Part shown: piece by piece, positions 34,791 to 45,876 of the stretch
Numbering within the stretch: the first letter of the stretch is position 1
How the letters are laid out: the number at the start of each line of letters is the position of its first letter
From: Marixanthotalea marina
GTDB lineage: Bacteria; Bacteroidota; Bacteroidia; Flavobacteriales; Flavobacteriaceae
Reading direction: 5' to 3'
DNA: 64,000 nt
NCBI GenBank assembly: GCA_018883545.1
Contig: JAHLEH010000009.1
Location: forward strand, 1 to 64,000
The notes under the pieces: generated by a model
Told to the model about the DNA's origin: nothing
What the model saw: only the letters and a program-made list of their open reading frames with translations
Databases searched by the model: none
Made by a program: the position numbers and the translations under genes

Positions 34791-37622
34791 ATGGGTCAAT
34801 TTGAAGATGTTATCGAAGTTAAAGGAGCCAGAGTGCACAATCTTAAAAACATTGATGTCTCTATTCCGAGGGAAAAATTAGTTGTCATTACAGGTCTTTC
34901 AGGTAGTGGAAAATCATCTTTGGCCTTTGATACCATTTACGCCGAAGGGCAGCGCAGGTATATAGAAACGTTTTCTGCCTACGCCCGACAATTTTTAGGT
35001 GGATTGGAACGGCCTGATGTTGATAAAATTGATGGTCTATCACCCGTTATTGCCATAGAACAAAAAACAACCAGCAAGTCCCCGCGCTCTACGGTTGGAA
35101 CCATTACCGAAATTTACGATTTTCTACGCCTCTTGTTTGCTCGAGCTAGTGATGCTTACAGCTACAATACTGGAGAAAAAATGGTAAGTTATAGTGATGC
35201 TCAAATTAAAGAGCTCATTATTGAAAATTTTAATGGCAAGCGCATCAATATTCTAGCTCCAGTAGTACGCTCCAGAAAGGGACATTATCGCGAATTGTTT
35301 GAGCAAATAGCTAAACAAGGATTTGTAAAGGTGAGAACCGATGGCGGAATACGCGACCTTACCAAAGGCATGATGCTAGACCGTTACAAAACGCACGACA
35401 TTGAAATAGTTATTGATCGGTTAAAAATTGATGACACTGCTGATAACGACAAACGTTTAACCGAGACAATCAATACTGCCATGTATCATGGTGATGACGT
35501 TTTAATGGTGCTAGACCAAGACACTAGTGAGATACGCTATTTCAGTAGAAACTTAATGTGCCCCAGTTCTGGGATTTCTTATCCAAACCCAGAACCCAAT
35601 AATTTTTCTTTTAATTCGCCCAAAGGTGCTTGCGACAATTGCAACGGTATTGGCAAATTATACCAAGTTAATGAGAAAAAGATTGTTCCAGACGATACAA
35701 TTTCTATAAAAAATGGCGCCTTGGCACCCCATGGCCCCGAAAAAAACAGTTGGATTTTTAAACAGTTGGAAACCATTGCGCAACGCTATAATTTTAAATT
35801 AACCGATGCCTACAAAGATATTCCAGAAGCAGCCAAGCAAATGATTTTGTATGGAGGCAATGATAAGTTTTCAGTTGAGAGCAAAACATTGGGTGTTACC
35901 CGCGATTACAAAATAGATTTTGAAGGCGTAGCCAACTTTATTGAAAACCAATATAAAACGGCCGAATCCACTTCATTAAAACGCTGGGCAAAAGAGTATA
36001 TGGACAAAATTGTTTGTCCGGAGTGCCAAGGCAGCAGATTGAAAAAAGAATCACTTTACTTCAAAATACACGACAAAAATATTGCTGAACTAGCCAATAC
36101 GGATATTATTGAACTTGCCGAATGGTTTAAAGATTTACCAAACAACCTTTCCGAAAAGCAATTTAAAATAGCCGAGGAAATTTTAAAGGAAATCAATTCC
36201 CGACTACAATTTTTATTGGATGTAGGCTTAGATTACCTATCGCTCAACAGAAGCTCAAAATCACTTTCAGGTGGCGAGGCGCAACGTATTCGATTGGCCA
36301 CACAAATAGGCTCCCAGTTAGTTGGTGTGCTTTACATTCTAGATGAACCTAGTATTGGCTTGCACCAACGCGATAACGAAAAATTAATTGATTCGCTGGT
36401 TTCTTTACGTGATATTGGTAATTCAGTTATTGTTGTCGAACATGATAAGGACATGATAGAACGTGCCGATTATGTAATTGATATTGGACCTAAAGCTGGC
36501 AAACATGGTGGCGATATTATAAGCATTGGTTCTCCTAACGAATTAAAAAGCCACCATACACTCACAGCCGATTACCTGAATGGTTCTAAAAAGATTGAAA
36601 TTCCCAAAAAACGTCGTGAAGGCAATGGCAAATTTTTGGAATTAAAAGGCTGTACCGGCAATAATTTAAAAAATGTTTCGGTTAAGTTTCCTTTAGGAAA
36701 AATGATTGGTGTTACCGGTGTTTCCGGTAGTGGGAAATCAACCTTAATAAACGAAACACTTTACCCGATTTTAAATGCGCATTATTTTAATGGCGTAAAA
36801 AAGCCGATGCCTTATAAAAGCATTAAAGGATTAGAACACATCGACAAGGTTATAGACATAAACCAATCACCCATTGGTAGAACACCGCGCAGTAATCCCG
36901 CAACATATACTGGTGTGTTCAGCGAAATTAGGGCGTTGTTTGCAAAAATTCCTGAAGCCATGATTCGCGGCTACAAAGCAGGTCGTTTTAGCTTTAACGT
37001 GGCTGGAGGCCGTTGCGAAACTTGTCAAGGCGGTGGTTTACGTGTTATAGAGATGAACTTTCTTCCCGACGTTTATGTGGAGTGTGAAACTTGCCAAGGC
37101 AAGCGCTTTAATAGGGAAACTTTGGAAATACGCTACAAAGGTAAATCAATAAGTGATGTTCTTAACATGACCATCAATGAAGCCGTTGATTTCTTCGAAC
37201 ACATACCCAAAATCCATAAAAAACTTAAAACCATTAAAGATGTTGGCTTGGGTTATATTACTTTAGGGCAACAAAGCACAACGCTTTCGGGTGGTGAAGC
37301 ACAGCGCATCAAATTAGCCACCGAGCTCAGTAAGCGTGACACGGGTAATACATTTTATATTTTAGATGAACCTACAACAGGCCTTCATTTTGAAGACATT
37401 AGAGTACTAATGGTTGTACTTAATAAACTAGTCAACAAAGGCAATACAGTGCTTATTATAGAACACAATCTGGATGTCATTAAAACGGTAGACCATATAA
37501 TCGATATAGGTTATGAAGGTGGAAAAGGTGGTGGCGAAATAATTGTTGAAGGCACCCCTGAAGAAGTTGCAAAACATAAAAAAAGCTACACAGCTAAGTT
37601 TTTAAAAAAAGAATTAAACTAA
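34791..37622 (+). CDS. uvrA: UvrABC excinuclease subunit A
   Basis: The 943-residue UvrA detects DNA damage and loads UvrB for nucleotide excision repair. Two ABC ATPase halves are visible: Walker [10 protein letters not shown] (about 35) and GVSGSGKST (about 643), and signatures [12 protein letters not shown] and [12 protein letters not shown]. Zinc-binding Cys motifs are GACDNCNG (first half) and CETCQGG ... CETCQG (second half). Full length for the family. A LOG-family gene follows after 9 bases and is probably cotranscribed. Confidence 0.98.
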   Translation: MGQFEDVIEVKGARVHNLKNIDVSIPREKLVVITGLSGSGKSSLAFDTIYAEGQRRYIETFSAYARQFLGGLERPDVDKIDGLSPVIAIEQKTTSKSPRSTVGTITEIYDFLRLLFARASDAYSYNTGEKMVSYSDAQIKELIIENFNGKRINILAPVVRSRKGHYRELFEQIAKQGFVKVRTDGGIRDLTKGMMLDRYKTHDIEIVIDRLKIDDTADNDKRLTETINTAMYHGDDVLMVLDQDTSEIRYFSRNLMCPSSGISYPNPEPNNFSFNSPKGACDNCNGIGKLYQVNEKKIVPDDTISIKNGALAPHGPEKNSWIFKQLETIAQRYNFKLTDAYKDIPEAAKQMILYGGNDKFSVESKTLGVTRDYKIDFEGVANFIENQYKTAESTSLKRWAKEYMDKIVCPECQGSRLKKESLYFKIHDKNIAELANTDIIELAEWFKDLPNNLSEKQFKIAEEILKEINSRLQFLLDVGLDYLSLNRSSKSLSGGEAQRIRLATQIGSQLVGVLYILDEPSIGLHQRDNEKLIDSLVSLRDIGNSVIVVEHDKDMIERADYVIDIGPKAGKHGGDIISIGSPNELKSHHTLTADYLNGSKKIEIPKKRREGNGKFLELKGCTGNNLKNVSVKFPLGKMIGVTGVSGSGKSTLINETLYPILNAHYFNGVKKPMPYKSIKGLEHIDKVIDINQSPIGRTPRSNPATYTGVFSEIRALFAKIPEAMIRGYKAGRFSFNVAGGRCETCQGGGLRVIEMNFLPDVYVECETCQGKRFNRETLEIRYKGKSISDVLNMTINEAVDFFEHIPKIHKKLKTIKDVGLGYITLGQQSTTLSGGEAQRIKLATELSKRDTGNTFYILDEPTTGLHFEDIRVLMVVLNKLVNKGNTVLIIEHNLDVIKTVDHIIDIGYEGGKGGGEIIVEGTPEEVAKHKKSYTAKFLKKELN

Positions 37623-37631
37623 AACAAAATA

Positions 37632-38327
37632 TTGAATATGATAAGAGAAAAACATCACAAAGGGTGGAACGAAATTAAGACCAACGATTCTTGGGCCATT
37701 TTTAAGATTATGGGCGAATTTGTGTATGGTTTTGAAAAAATGAGCCAAATAGGTCCCTGTGTTTCCATTTTTGGATCAGCGAGAACAAATCCAGAAAACA
37801 AATATTACAAATTGGCCGAAAGCATAGCCAAAAGCATTGTTGAAGCTGGTTATGGGGTTATTACGGGTGGTGGTCCCGGTATTATGGAGGCTGGAAATAA
37901 AGGCGCACATTTGGGAGGCGGCACTTCTGTTGGTTTAAATATTGACCTTCCTTTTGAACAACATGACAACCCTTATATAGATCCCGACAAAAGTTTGGAT
38001 TTCGACTATTTCTTTGTACGCAAAGTTATGTTCGTTAAATATTCACAAGGGTTTGTGGTAATGCCTGGAGGCTTTGGAACCTTGGATGAATTTTTTGAAG
38101 CCCTAACACTCATACAAACCCACAAAATTGGAAAATTTCCCATTATACTTGTTGGCACTGAGTTCTGGAAAGGTTTATTGGATTGGATTAAATCAACACT
38201 ATTAGACACATTCCAAAACATTAGCCCAGAGGATATGGACTTAATACATTTGGTAGATAATGAAAAAGAAGTTATAGATATTTTGGATGCATTTTATAAG
38301 GAATCAAACCTAAGTCCTAATTTCTAA
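37632..38327 (+). CDS. LOG-family (TIGR00730) nucleotide-5'-monophosphate phosphoribohydrolase-like protein
   Basis: The 231-residue Rossmann-fold protein has the family motifs GGGPGIMEAGNKGA and MPGGFGTLDEFFE (PGGxGTxxE). Members were once called lysine decarboxylases; characterised ones release free base from nucleoside monophosphates, including cytokinin activation. No evidence of a decarboxylase cofactor site. It is 9 bases after uvrA, a coupling that need not be functional. Confidence 0.88.
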   Translation: MNMIREKHHKGWNEIKTNDSWAIFKIMGEFVYGFEKMSQIGPCVSIFGSARTNPENKYYKLAESIAKSIVEAGYGVITGGGPGIMEAGNKGAHLGGGTSVGLNIDLPFEQHDNPYIDPDKSLDFDYFFVRKVMFVKYSQGFVVMPGGFGTLDEFFEALTLIQTHKIGKFPIILVGTEFWKGLLDWIKSTLLDTFQNISPEDMDLIHLVDNEKEVIDILDAFYKESNLSPNF

Positions 38328-38424
38328 AACCATTAAAATAGTTGGTCGCCTAATAGTTTTCTTAATTTATTATATTGCACCGCCTTACAATGTATTATAA
38401 ACCTATAAATGGTATTGCTATAAA

Positions 38425-41253
38425 TTGAAATTACGTTTTTTAAATTCGCTGTTTTTAATTCTCGGGCTTTCTGCTTTTAGTCAAAATAAAATTTCGCTAA
38501 AGGCCAACTTTGATATGGAGAAAGGTGAAATAAAAATTTCGCAAACCATTCAATACAAAAACACTTCAAAAGACACCCTAAAAAACATTTACCTAAACGA
38601 TTGGAACAAAAGCTACTCTACTAAAAAAACAGAATTAGCCAAAAGGTTGGCAGAGGAATACAAAAACGATTTTCATTTAGCCAAAAATGAAGATAGAGGC
38701 TATTCTGTAATAACATCCATAAAGCAAAACGGGCAAAACATCAATTATAGTGAGGTTAAAAACCATATTGATGTTATAAAAGTAGAACTCGCCTCTTCTG
38801 TAAAACCAAATGAAAGTTATATTATACAATTAGAGTATAATGTAAAAATACCCAATAATAAATTTACAGATTATGGCTTGACCCCCAACGGTGACGCCAA
38901 TTTAAGATATTGGTACATAACCCCAGCGGTTTACGATGGCGAATGGCATTATTACAGTAATAAGAATCTGGACGATATGTATATTCCGTTGTCTGATATC
39001 TCAATGGAAATAGATTATCCCGTTGGTTATTACTTAACAACAGAACTAAAACCAATAAATAATTCTGCGGCCGGTAAAACCCAAAAAGCTTTACTGATTG
39101 GCGAAAACGTTATTAGCAGCAAACTCTTTTTAAACAAGAGCAAAGTTTTTGAAAGTTTTGACAATGAGAACCTTTCGTTAGTAACCAGTATAAATGATGA
39201 GAATTTAAATCTTGTAGAAAAAATTTTAACTGTAGAAAGGGTAACCAATTACATTTCAGAAAAGTTGGGAGCTTATCCTCACGATAGATTGTTGGTCTCT
39301 CAAATTGATATTGAAAAAGAACCACTTTACGGGTTGAATTTTTTACCAAAGTTCATTCATCCCTACCCAGACAGTTTTAATTACGAATTAAAATTGTTGA
39401 AAATAGCCATTCAAAATTATTTAGAAAATACATTACTCATTAACCCAAGAAAAGACCAGTGGCTCTTAGATGGCATCCAGATGTATTATATGATTAATTA
39501 CATTGAGGAAACCTACCCAGATATGAAATTCTTGGGTTCCATAGCCGACATTTGGGGCATACGTTCATTTCATGCTTCCGATCTTTATTATAACGACAAA
39601 TACAATTTAGCGTACATGCTAATGGCCAGAACCAACAGAGATCAACCATTGGCCATGGCAAAAGACTCATTAATAAAATTCAACGAAAGTATAGGCAACA
39701 AATATAAAGCTGGTATTGGTTTTAAATATCTGGATGATTTTGTAAACCATGATGTTATAGATACCGCCATTAAGTTTTACATAGATAGCACCAAGTTAAA
39801 ACCAACCACTTCCAAAGATTTCGAACACTTTATCAAATCCAAAACAGATAAGGATATCGATTGGTTTTTTGAGGATTACGTTAAAACCCGAAAAAAAATA
39901 GATTTCAAAATTAAAAACGTAAAAAGTACCACTGACTCTATTTGGGTTACCATTAAAAACAAACGAAATAACAGTATGCCCATATCGCTTTATAGCCTCA
40001 AGAACGATAGTGTTATTTCGAAAACATGGGTTGAAAACATAAACGAAGAGAAACACATCATAATTCCTCGAAATGAAGCCGATAAATTGGTTTTAAACTA
40101 TAACAAAATAATACCCGAGTACAACTTAAGAGACAATTGGAAATCGCTAAAAGGATTATTTTTCAACAACAAGCCATTACAACTTAGGCTTATTAAGGAC
40201 TTTGAAGACCCAAACTACAGCCAAGTATTCTTAATGCCCATTGTAACTTATAACAACATTTATGATGGTATAACATTAGGTGGAAAATTTTACAACCGTA
40301 CCGTTTTGAGAAAGCATTTTTATTACAAGCTAGAACCACGGTATTCGCTTAATTCAAAATCCTTTACGGGCGCCGCAACAGTTAGCATGATGCATAATAT
40401 TGAGAATAGTAATTTATACCTTATCAATTACGGAGTCATCGCTGGCTATAGCTCATACGCTTCAGATTTGTTTGTTAGAAAATTGATTCCCGAAGTTTCC
40501 TTTTACTTTAGGGACAATAATGATTTTCGATCAAACAAAAGAGAATCACTAAGCTTTAGGTATGTGGATATCCATAGGGATGAGGACATAAACAACCCCT
40601 TTAGCACTACAAAACCTAATTATAGCGTTTTTAATATTAATTTTATCCATTCTAACGATAACCTAATTGATTTTGATAAGTGGAATGTTGATTTTCAATT
40701 AGCCAGTAAATTCAGTAAAATTTCATTTAATTATGAATACAGAAAACTGTTTGAGAATAACCGCCAATTAAACCTACGCTTTTTCACGGGGGCTTTTATA
40801 AAAAATGAAACCGATAACAGTTCAGACTATTTTAGTTTTGCTTTAGATAGGCCTACTGATTACTTGTTCGATTACAATTATTTAGGACGTTCTGAGGCCT
40901 CAGGTATTTTTAGCCAGCAATATATTGAGGCTGAAGGTGGATTTAAATCCAAACTAAACCCGCCCTACGCCAATCAGTGGATTTCTACTGTAAATACAAG
41001 TACAACTTTATGGAAATATATTTTAGCTTATGGCGACTTTGGTATTGTAAAAAATAAGTTTGACGACCCTAAAATTGTTTACGATTCTGGAATTCGGGTT
41101 AATTTGGTAACCGATTATTTTGAAATATATTTCCCTATTTACTCTAATTTAGGTTGGGAAATATCGCAGCCCCACTATTCCCAAAAAATAAGATTTAAGT
41201 TTACGTTAGACCCCCAATCGTTATTAGGATTATTTAGAAGACGTTGGTATTAA
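38425..41253 (+). CDS. M1-aminopeptidase-like domain fused to an outer-membrane beta-barrel; zinc site lost
   Basis: The 942-residue protein starts at TTG (the next Met is inside the mature domain), followed by a signal peptide (KLRFLNSLFLILGLSAFSQ). Residues about 22-250 are an M1-type beta domain, about 260-470 the peptidase-like helical domain, and about 590-942 repeated amphipathic strands ending RRRWY, as in an outer-membrane barrel. Aligning LLDGIQMYY with the M1 motif LNEGFASY puts K326-I-A-I-Q330 where HExxH should be, with exactly 18 residues to D349 in place of the third ligand Glu. The GxMEN loop is also degenerate (YGLNF). The peptidase is therefore probably inactive and the domain serves binding or assembly. 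Confidence 0.82.
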   Translation: MKLRFLNSLFLILGLSAFSQNKISLKANFDMEKGEIKISQTIQYKNTSKDTLKNIYLNDWNKSYSTKKTELAKRLAEEYKNDFHLAKNEDRGYSVITSIKQNGQNINYSEVKNHIDVIKVELASSVKPNESYIIQLEYNVKIPNNKFTDYGLTPNGDANLRYWYITPAVYDGEWHYYSNKNLDDMYIPLSDISMEIDYPVGYYLTTELKPINNSAAGKTQKALLIGENVISSKLFLNKSKVFESFDNENLSLVTSINDENLNLVEKILTVERVTNYISEKLGAYPHDRLLVSQIDIEKEPLYGLNFLPKFIHPYPDSFNYELKLLKIAIQNYLENTLLINPRKDQWLLDGIQMYYMINYIEETYPDMKFLGSIADIWGIRSFHASDLYYNDKYNLAYMLMARTNRDQPLAMAKDSLIKFNESIGNKYKAGIGFKYLDDFVNHDVIDTAIKFYIDSTKLKPTTSKDFEHFIKSKTDKDIDWFFEDYVKTRKKIDFKIKNVKSTTDSIWVTIKNKRNNSMPISLYSLKNDSVISKTWVENINEEKHIIIPRNEADKLVLNYNKIIPEYNLRDNWKSLKGLFFNNKPLQLRLIKDFEDPNYSQVFLMPIVTYNNIYDGITLGGKFYNRTVLRKHFYYKLEPRYSLNSKSFTGAATVSMMHNIENSNLYLINYGVIAGYSSYASDLFVRKLIPEVSFYFRDNNDFRSNKRESLSFRYVDIHRDEDINNPFSTTKPNYSVFNINFIHSNDNLIDFDKWNVDFQLASKFSKISFNYEYRKLFENNRQLNLRFFTGAFIKNETDNSSDYFSFALDRPTDYLFDYNYLGRSEASGIFSQQYIEAEGGFKSKLNPPYANQWISTVNTSTTLWKYILAYGDFGIVKNKFDDPKIVYDSGIRVNLVTDYFEIYFPIYSNLGWEISQPHYSQKIRFKFTLDPQSLLGLFRRRWY

Positions 41254-41370
41254 AATTGTTAAAATTTTACACATTTTAAAACGAAACATTCGCTTTACTA
41301 AATTATTTTTTGCTTTCTGCCTCAGTCTCTGTTTTTTAATAAACGTTCCCTTTTTTAAAAGCTATTAGGA

Positions 41371-41401
41371 TTGCGATTGCGACAAAAATTGACTAAATTC
41401 G
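41371..41401 (+). promoter_or_regulatory. Promoter candidate of the 2-oxoacid dehydrogenase E1 gene
   Basis: TTG (41371-41373), 20 bases, then TAAATTCG (41394-41401), one mismatch to TAnnTTTG, 31 bases before the start codon. Confidence 0.45.
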
Positions 41402-41431
41402 CAGGGGCTTCCCGTAAGCAAGTACACCAAT

Positions 41432-43843
41432 ATGGACACAATCCCAGATTTAAAAAGCAATATATCATTTGACGATTTTAAAACAGAGGTTTTAAACGAC
41501 TATAAAATAGCCGTTATAAGCAGGGAATGTAGTTTATTGGGCAGACGTGAAGTACTAACAGGAAAAGCCAAGTTTGGTATTTTTGGCGATGGCAAGGAAG
41601 TCCCTCAGTTGGCTATGGCAAAAGCCTTTAAAAAAGGCGATTGGAGGTCTGGTTATTACAGAGACCAAACGTTTATGTTTGCCATTGGCGAACTAACCAT
41701 AGAACAGTTCTTTGCCGGTCTTTACGCAAATACCAATTTAGAATTGGAGCCTTTTTCGGCTGGTAGACAAATGGGCGGACACTTCGTTACCCATAGTGTA
41801 GATGAAAACGGCAATTGGAAAGACTTGACAAAACAATACAACTCAAGTTCAGATATTTCACCTACCGCTGCACAAATGCCACGTTTGCTTGGTTTGGCTC
41901 AAGCTTCAAAAGTTTACAAAGAACTAAAAGACATTAATGCCAGTAAATTTTCAGTAAACGGTAATGAAGTGGCTTGGGGCACGATTGGTAACGCGAGTAC
42001 TAGTGAAGGTTTGTTTTTTGAAACCATTAATGCTGCCGGTGTATTGCAAGTACCTATGGTAATTAGTATTTGGGATGATGATTACGGTATTTCCGTTCAT
42101 GCCAAATATCAAACCACTAAAGAAAATATTTCAGAAATTTTAAAAGGTTTCCAAAGGGATAACAAAGGTGACGGTTTTGAAATTTTAAGAGTAAAAGGAT
42201 GGGACTACCCCAATTGTATTGAAACATTTCAAGAAGCTGGCAATATTGCAAGAGAAGAACATGTGCCTGTACTGATCCATGTTCAAGAACTCACCCAACC
42301 TCAAGGACATTCTACTTCTGGTTCACATGAACGCTATAAAGACAAAAACAGACTTGCTTGGGAAGCAGAGAATGATTGTAATGCCAAAATGCGGGAATGG
42401 ATTATAGAAAGTGGTATTGCAACCAACGAAACGCTTACTAGCATTGAACGAAACATAAAAAGACAAGTTAAAGAAGGTAGAAAAAATGCTTGGGAGGTCT
42501 TTTTAAAACCGATTCAAAAAGAACAGCAAGAATTAGTTTCTATATTAAAAAGCATCATTTCTAAAAGCAACAACGGTACTTTTATTGCCAAAATAACAGA
42601 CACAATTGCAGGTATAAGTGAGCCCACTAGAAAAGATTTACTATCTAATGCTAGAAAAGTGCTTCGCTATTTAACAAAAGAAGATTTTGTTGAAAAGCAA
42701 CAACTCACCAACTGGATTGATAATTATTTTGAGTTTGTACAACCTAGGTTCAGTTCACATCTTTATAATGAAACTAGTAAATCGGCCGTAAATGTTTCAG
42801 AAGTAAAACCAATTTACAATAATGATTCCGAATTGGTAGATGCGCGCATTATTATTAGGGATAATTTTGATGCCTTGTTAAACAAACACCCAGAGATACT
42901 CATTTTTGGTGAAGACTCTGGTGCTATAGGCGATGTAAACCAAGGATTGGAAGGGCTACAAAAAAAATATGGCGAAACACGCGTTGCAGATACTGGCATT
43001 AGGGAAGCAACTATTATCGGTCAAGGCATTGGCATGGCGCTTCGTGGCCTGCGTCCCATTGCTGAAATTCAGTATTTAGACTACATGCTCTATGCGTTGC
43101 ATACTATTAGCGACGATTTGGCTTCTTTGCATTATAGAACCAAAGGACGACAAAAAGCACCACTGATCATAAGAACAAGAGGACATAGACTTGAAGGCAT
43201 TTGGCATTCTGGATCCCCTATGGGAGGCCTTTTAAACTTAATAAGAGGGCTTTGTGTGTTGGTGCCAAGAAACATGACTAAAGCCGCAGGTTTTTACAAC
43301 ACGCTTCTTTTAAGTGATGATCCTGCCTTAGTTGTTGAATGCTTAAATGGCTACAGGCTTAAAGAATACAAACCAGAAAACCTTGGGAATTTTAAAACAC
43401 CCATAGGCGTTGTAGAAACTATAAAAGAAGGCAAAGACATTACGCTGGTGTCTTACGGATCTACTTTACGCATTGTAGAACAAACCGCTAAAGATTTATT
43501 AGCTATTGGTATAGATGCCGAAATCATTGATATTCAATCTTTGGTGCCATTTGATATTAACCATGACATTGTGAAAAGCATTGCCAAAACCAATAGGGTA
43601 ATGATTATTGACGAAGATGTTCCCGGAGGTGCTTCTGCGTATATTTTAAATGAAATTATAAACACCCAAAATGCGTATCAATATTTAGATAGCCAACCAA
43701 AAACACTTTCGGCAAAAGCGCACAGACCTGCTTATGGGAATGATGGGGATTATTTCTCTAAACCTTCTGCCGAAGATATTTTTGAAGCGGTTTATCAAGT
43801 TATGCACGAGGTAAATCCTAAAGATTTTCCTAAATTAAGATAA
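41432..43843 (+). CDS. 2-oxoacid dehydrogenase E1, fused alpha and beta subunits
   Basis: The 803-residue thiamine-diphosphate enzyme has the E1-alpha domain at about 15-400 (GRREVLTGKAKFG, AGRQMGGHF, GTIGNASTSEGLFFETINAAG as the ThDP/metal segment) and the E1-beta domain at about 465-803 (ILIFGEDSGAIGDVNQGLEGL, GIREATIIGQGIGMALRGLRP, VPGGASAYILNE). Such fusions are common in Bacteroidota and decarboxylate branched-chain 2-oxo acids or pyruvate, passing the acyl group to E2 lipoamide. No E2 or E3 gene is adjacent. The substrate is not resolved; branched-chain keto acids are favoured. Confidence 0.92.
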   Translation: MDTIPDLKSNISFDDFKTEVLNDYKIAVISRECSLLGRREVLTGKAKFGIFGDGKEVPQLAMAKAFKKGDWRSGYYRDQTFMFAIGELTIEQFFAGLYANTNLELEPFSAGRQMGGHFVTHSVDENGNWKDLTKQYNSSSDISPTAAQMPRLLGLAQASKVYKELKDINASKFSVNGNEVAWGTIGNASTSEGLFFETINAAGVLQVPMVISIWDDDYGISVHAKYQTTKENISEILKGFQRDNKGDGFEILRVKGWDYPNCIETFQEAGNIAREEHVPVLIHVQELTQPQGHSTSGSHERYKDKNRLAWEAENDCNAKMREWIIESGIATNETLTSIERNIKRQVKEGRKNAWEVFLKPIQKEQQELVSILKSIISKSNNGTFIAKITDTIAGISEPTRKDLLSNARKVLRYLTKEDFVEKQQLTNWIDNYFEFVQPRFSSHLYNETSKSAVNVSEVKPIYNNDSELVDARIIIRDNFDALLNKHPEILIFGEDSGAIGDVNQGLEGLQKKYGETRVADTGIREATIIGQGIGMALRGLRPIAEIQYLDYMLYALHTISDDLASLHYRTKGRQKAPLIIRTRGHRLEGIWHSGSPMGGLLNLIRGLCVLVPRNMTKAAGFYNTLLLSDDPALVVECLNGYRLKEYKPENLGNFKTPIGVVETIKEGKDITLVSYGSTLRIVEQTAKDLLAIGIDAEIIDIQSLVPFDINHDIVKSIAKTNRVMIIDEDVPGGASAYILNEIINTQNAYQYLDSQPKTLSAKAHRPAYGNDGDYFSKPSAEDIFEAVYQVMHEVNPKDFPKLR

Positions 43844-43916
43844 CCGTATATCACAAAAACACTTTCTAAACATACTAAACTTGAAAGTTTATCATAGTAA
43901 TTTTTAACCCCAAAAA

Positions 43917-44300
43917 GTGTTCAAAATGAATAAAAATTTAACCGATTTAGCGCTTTTAATCTTAAGATTAAGTTCTGGTGCACTTATGCTAACACATGGC
44001 ATTCCAAAGATAAACATGCTCTTTGCCAGCCCTATTAAGTTTGCCGACCCTATAGGTGTTGGTGAAATTCCATCACTTATTTTTGCTTTAATAGGTGAGG
44101 TAATCGCTCCCATATTCATCATTATTGGTTATAAAACAAAAATTGCCACAATACCTTCAATTATCACTATGCTGGTTGCCGGTTTTATTGTTCATGCCAG
44201 CGACCCTATAGGCACCAAAGAAAAGGCTTTACTTTTTTCTGCAATGTTTATAGCTATTTTGCTTGCTGGTCCTGGCAAATATTCCATAGATAAAAAATAA
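43917..44300 (+). CDS. DoxX-family membrane protein
   Basis: The 127-residue protein has four membrane helices and the DoxX pattern LILRLSSGALMLTHGIPKI at the N terminus and IGEVIAPIFIIIGYKTK in the middle. Function poorly defined. It lies 73 bases after the E1 gene and 13 bases before a small helical protein gene. Confidence 0.85.
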   Translation: MFKMNKNLTDLALLILRLSSGALMLTHGIPKINMLFASPIKFADPIGVGEIPSLIFALIGEVIAPIFIIIGYKTKIATIPSIITMLVAGFIVHASDPIGTKEKALLFSAMFIAILLAGPGKYSIDKK

Positions 44301-44313
44301 TGGATTAAAATAG

Positions 44314-44793
44314 ATGAAAGCTGTACCGCTAAAGGACATAAAAAATGAATTAAATCATTTACCTGCTTCTAATTTAGTGGATGTATGTTTACGCCTTTCT
44401 AGATTTAAAAAAGAAAATAAAGAACTACTCACCTATCTTTTATTTGAATCTAGCAACGAAGAGCTTTATATAGACAGCATAAAAAAACACATTGACTCAA
44501 GTTTTGAAGAAATCAATAAAAAAAGCTTTTTCTACATAAGAAAAAGCATTCGTAAAATATTGAGCCAAACAAAAAAGTTCATCCGCTATTCACAAAAAAA
44601 AGAAACAGAAGTGGAGCTATTACTTTATTTCTGCAAAAAACTCAAAGATTTTAAACCGAGTATAAAGAATAGCCAACAGCTACAGAATATGTACAACCGG
44701 CAAATTGCACTAGCGAATAAAGCGATAGCTTCACTACACGAAGATTTACAATACGATTATAACTTAATAATTGAAGATTTACAGATTCAGTAA
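44314..44793 (+). CDS. Conserved hypothetical helical protein
   Basis: The 159-residue protein is Lys/Glu-rich and mostly helical, with no signal peptide or membrane segment. I do not recognise a family. The pattern NELNHLPASNLVDVCLRLSRFKKENKELLTYLL reads like a conserved domain start. It probably follows DoxX in one transcript. Its last 15 bases overlap the end of menE on the other strand. Confidence 0.7.
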   Translation: MKAVPLKDIKNELNHLPASNLVDVCLRLSRFKKENKELLTYLLFESSNEELYIDSIKKHIDSSFEEINKKSFFYIRKSIRKILSQTKKFIRYSQKKETEVELLLYFCKKLKDFKPSIKNSQQLQNMYNRQIALANKAIASLHEDLQYDYNLIIEDLQIQ

Positions 44794-45873
44794 CGCCAAT
44801 GTTTGTTTGCGCTGAATCTTTCCAAAACCAGTTTCTACAAACTTTTTAAGATTGTATATGGTTTTTGGTTTTTCAAATTTTTCAAGTCCGTCAAAAACTG
44901 AAGGGTCCAATTCATTGGTTTCATCTTCAACAACCAAAATTAATTTTTCACCCAAATACTCATCTGGTTGTGAAGCAATAATGTAACGCTTTTTAATTTT
45001 TCCTGCTAGTTTATTTTCTATCTGTTCAGGAAACACTTTAACGCCTCCAGTATTTACCACATTATCGTAACGACCAATCCATTCAAATTCATTTTCTGAA
45101 TGTATCTCAACAATATCATTAGTAACTATAGCTTCACTGGATACATACGGCGCATCAACAATCAAACAATTACGGTCATCTTGAGAAATTTTAATACCTG
45201 GCAATAGTTTAAAATATTGCTTTTTACCACGCTCTTCTTCCGAAAAATTGTTAAGTTTCTTTACTGCAAAATGACTTACTGTTTCGGTCATACCATAGGT
45301 TTCAAAAATTTTGGCCGGATGGTTTGCGATGGCTTCGTTTAAGGATTTGGTGACTTTTGCACCACCCACGATTATGGTTTCAATATTGTGCGTTCTGTCC
45401 AACGTGTTTTTTAACTGCATTGGGGTCATGGCACAAAAATCATAATGACGGTTTTTATTGAAATAAGGTTTGGATGTAGGGTCTATAATATCCAATTCCA
45501 AGCCTAAAATCATGGCGCGAATCAGCATCATTTTACCAGAAATATAATTAGACGGCAAACAATGAAGTGCTTTTTGACCTGGCCTTAAACCAAAAAAATC
45601 ACCAGTTGCAATGGCAGAATTAACCATAGCCTGTTTTTTAACCTTTATACTTTTGGGTTCTCCTGTAGAGCCGGATGTGTTTATAATTATATAATCTTTG
45701 GTATCTAACCAATCCATTAAAAAATGACCAAAAACTTCTTCGTAAGGAAGGCCTTCTTTTATAAAACTGTAAGCAACATCATAAAGATCGTCGTGTTGGT
45801 AATTTCCTGAATTTAGTTTGAATTTTAAGTGTACTTTTTCAAAAGTGGGAGGCGTTTTTTTAATCATCATCAA
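44779..45873 (-). CDS. menE: o-Succinylbenzoate-CoA ligase (MenE)
   Basis: The 364-residue protein is a short ANL-superfamily ligase. Its AMP-binding P-loop is TSGSTGEPKS, followed by YGMTETVSHFA and the hinge/C-domain pattern WIGRYDNVVNTGGVKV with KIQRK near the end. It activates o-succinylbenzoate to its CoA thioester for menaquinone synthesis. It is last in the menB-menA-MBL-menC-CPBP-menE cluster, 3 bases after the CPBP gene. Shorter than the 450-500 residues of typical MenE, as is usual in Bacteroidota. Confidence 0.88.
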   Translation of the reverse strand: MMMIKKTPPTFEKVHLKFKLNSGNYQHDDLYDVAYSFIKEGLPYEEVFGHFLMDWLDTKDYIIINTSGSTGEPKSIKVKKQAMVNSAIATGDFFGLRPGQKALHCLPSNYISGKMMLIRAMILGLELDIIDPTSKPYFNKNRHYDFCAMTPMQLKNTLDRTHNIETIIVGGAKVTKSLNEAIANHPAKIFETYGMTETVSHFAVKKLNNFSEEERGKKQYFKLLPGIKISQDDRNCLIVDAPYVSSEAIVTNDIVEIHSENEFEWIGRYDNVVNTGGVKVFPEQIENKLAGKIKKRYIIASQPDEYLGEKLILVVEDETNELDPSVFDGLEKFEKPKTIYNLKKFVETGFGKIQRKQTLALLNL

Positions 45874-45876
45874 TTT

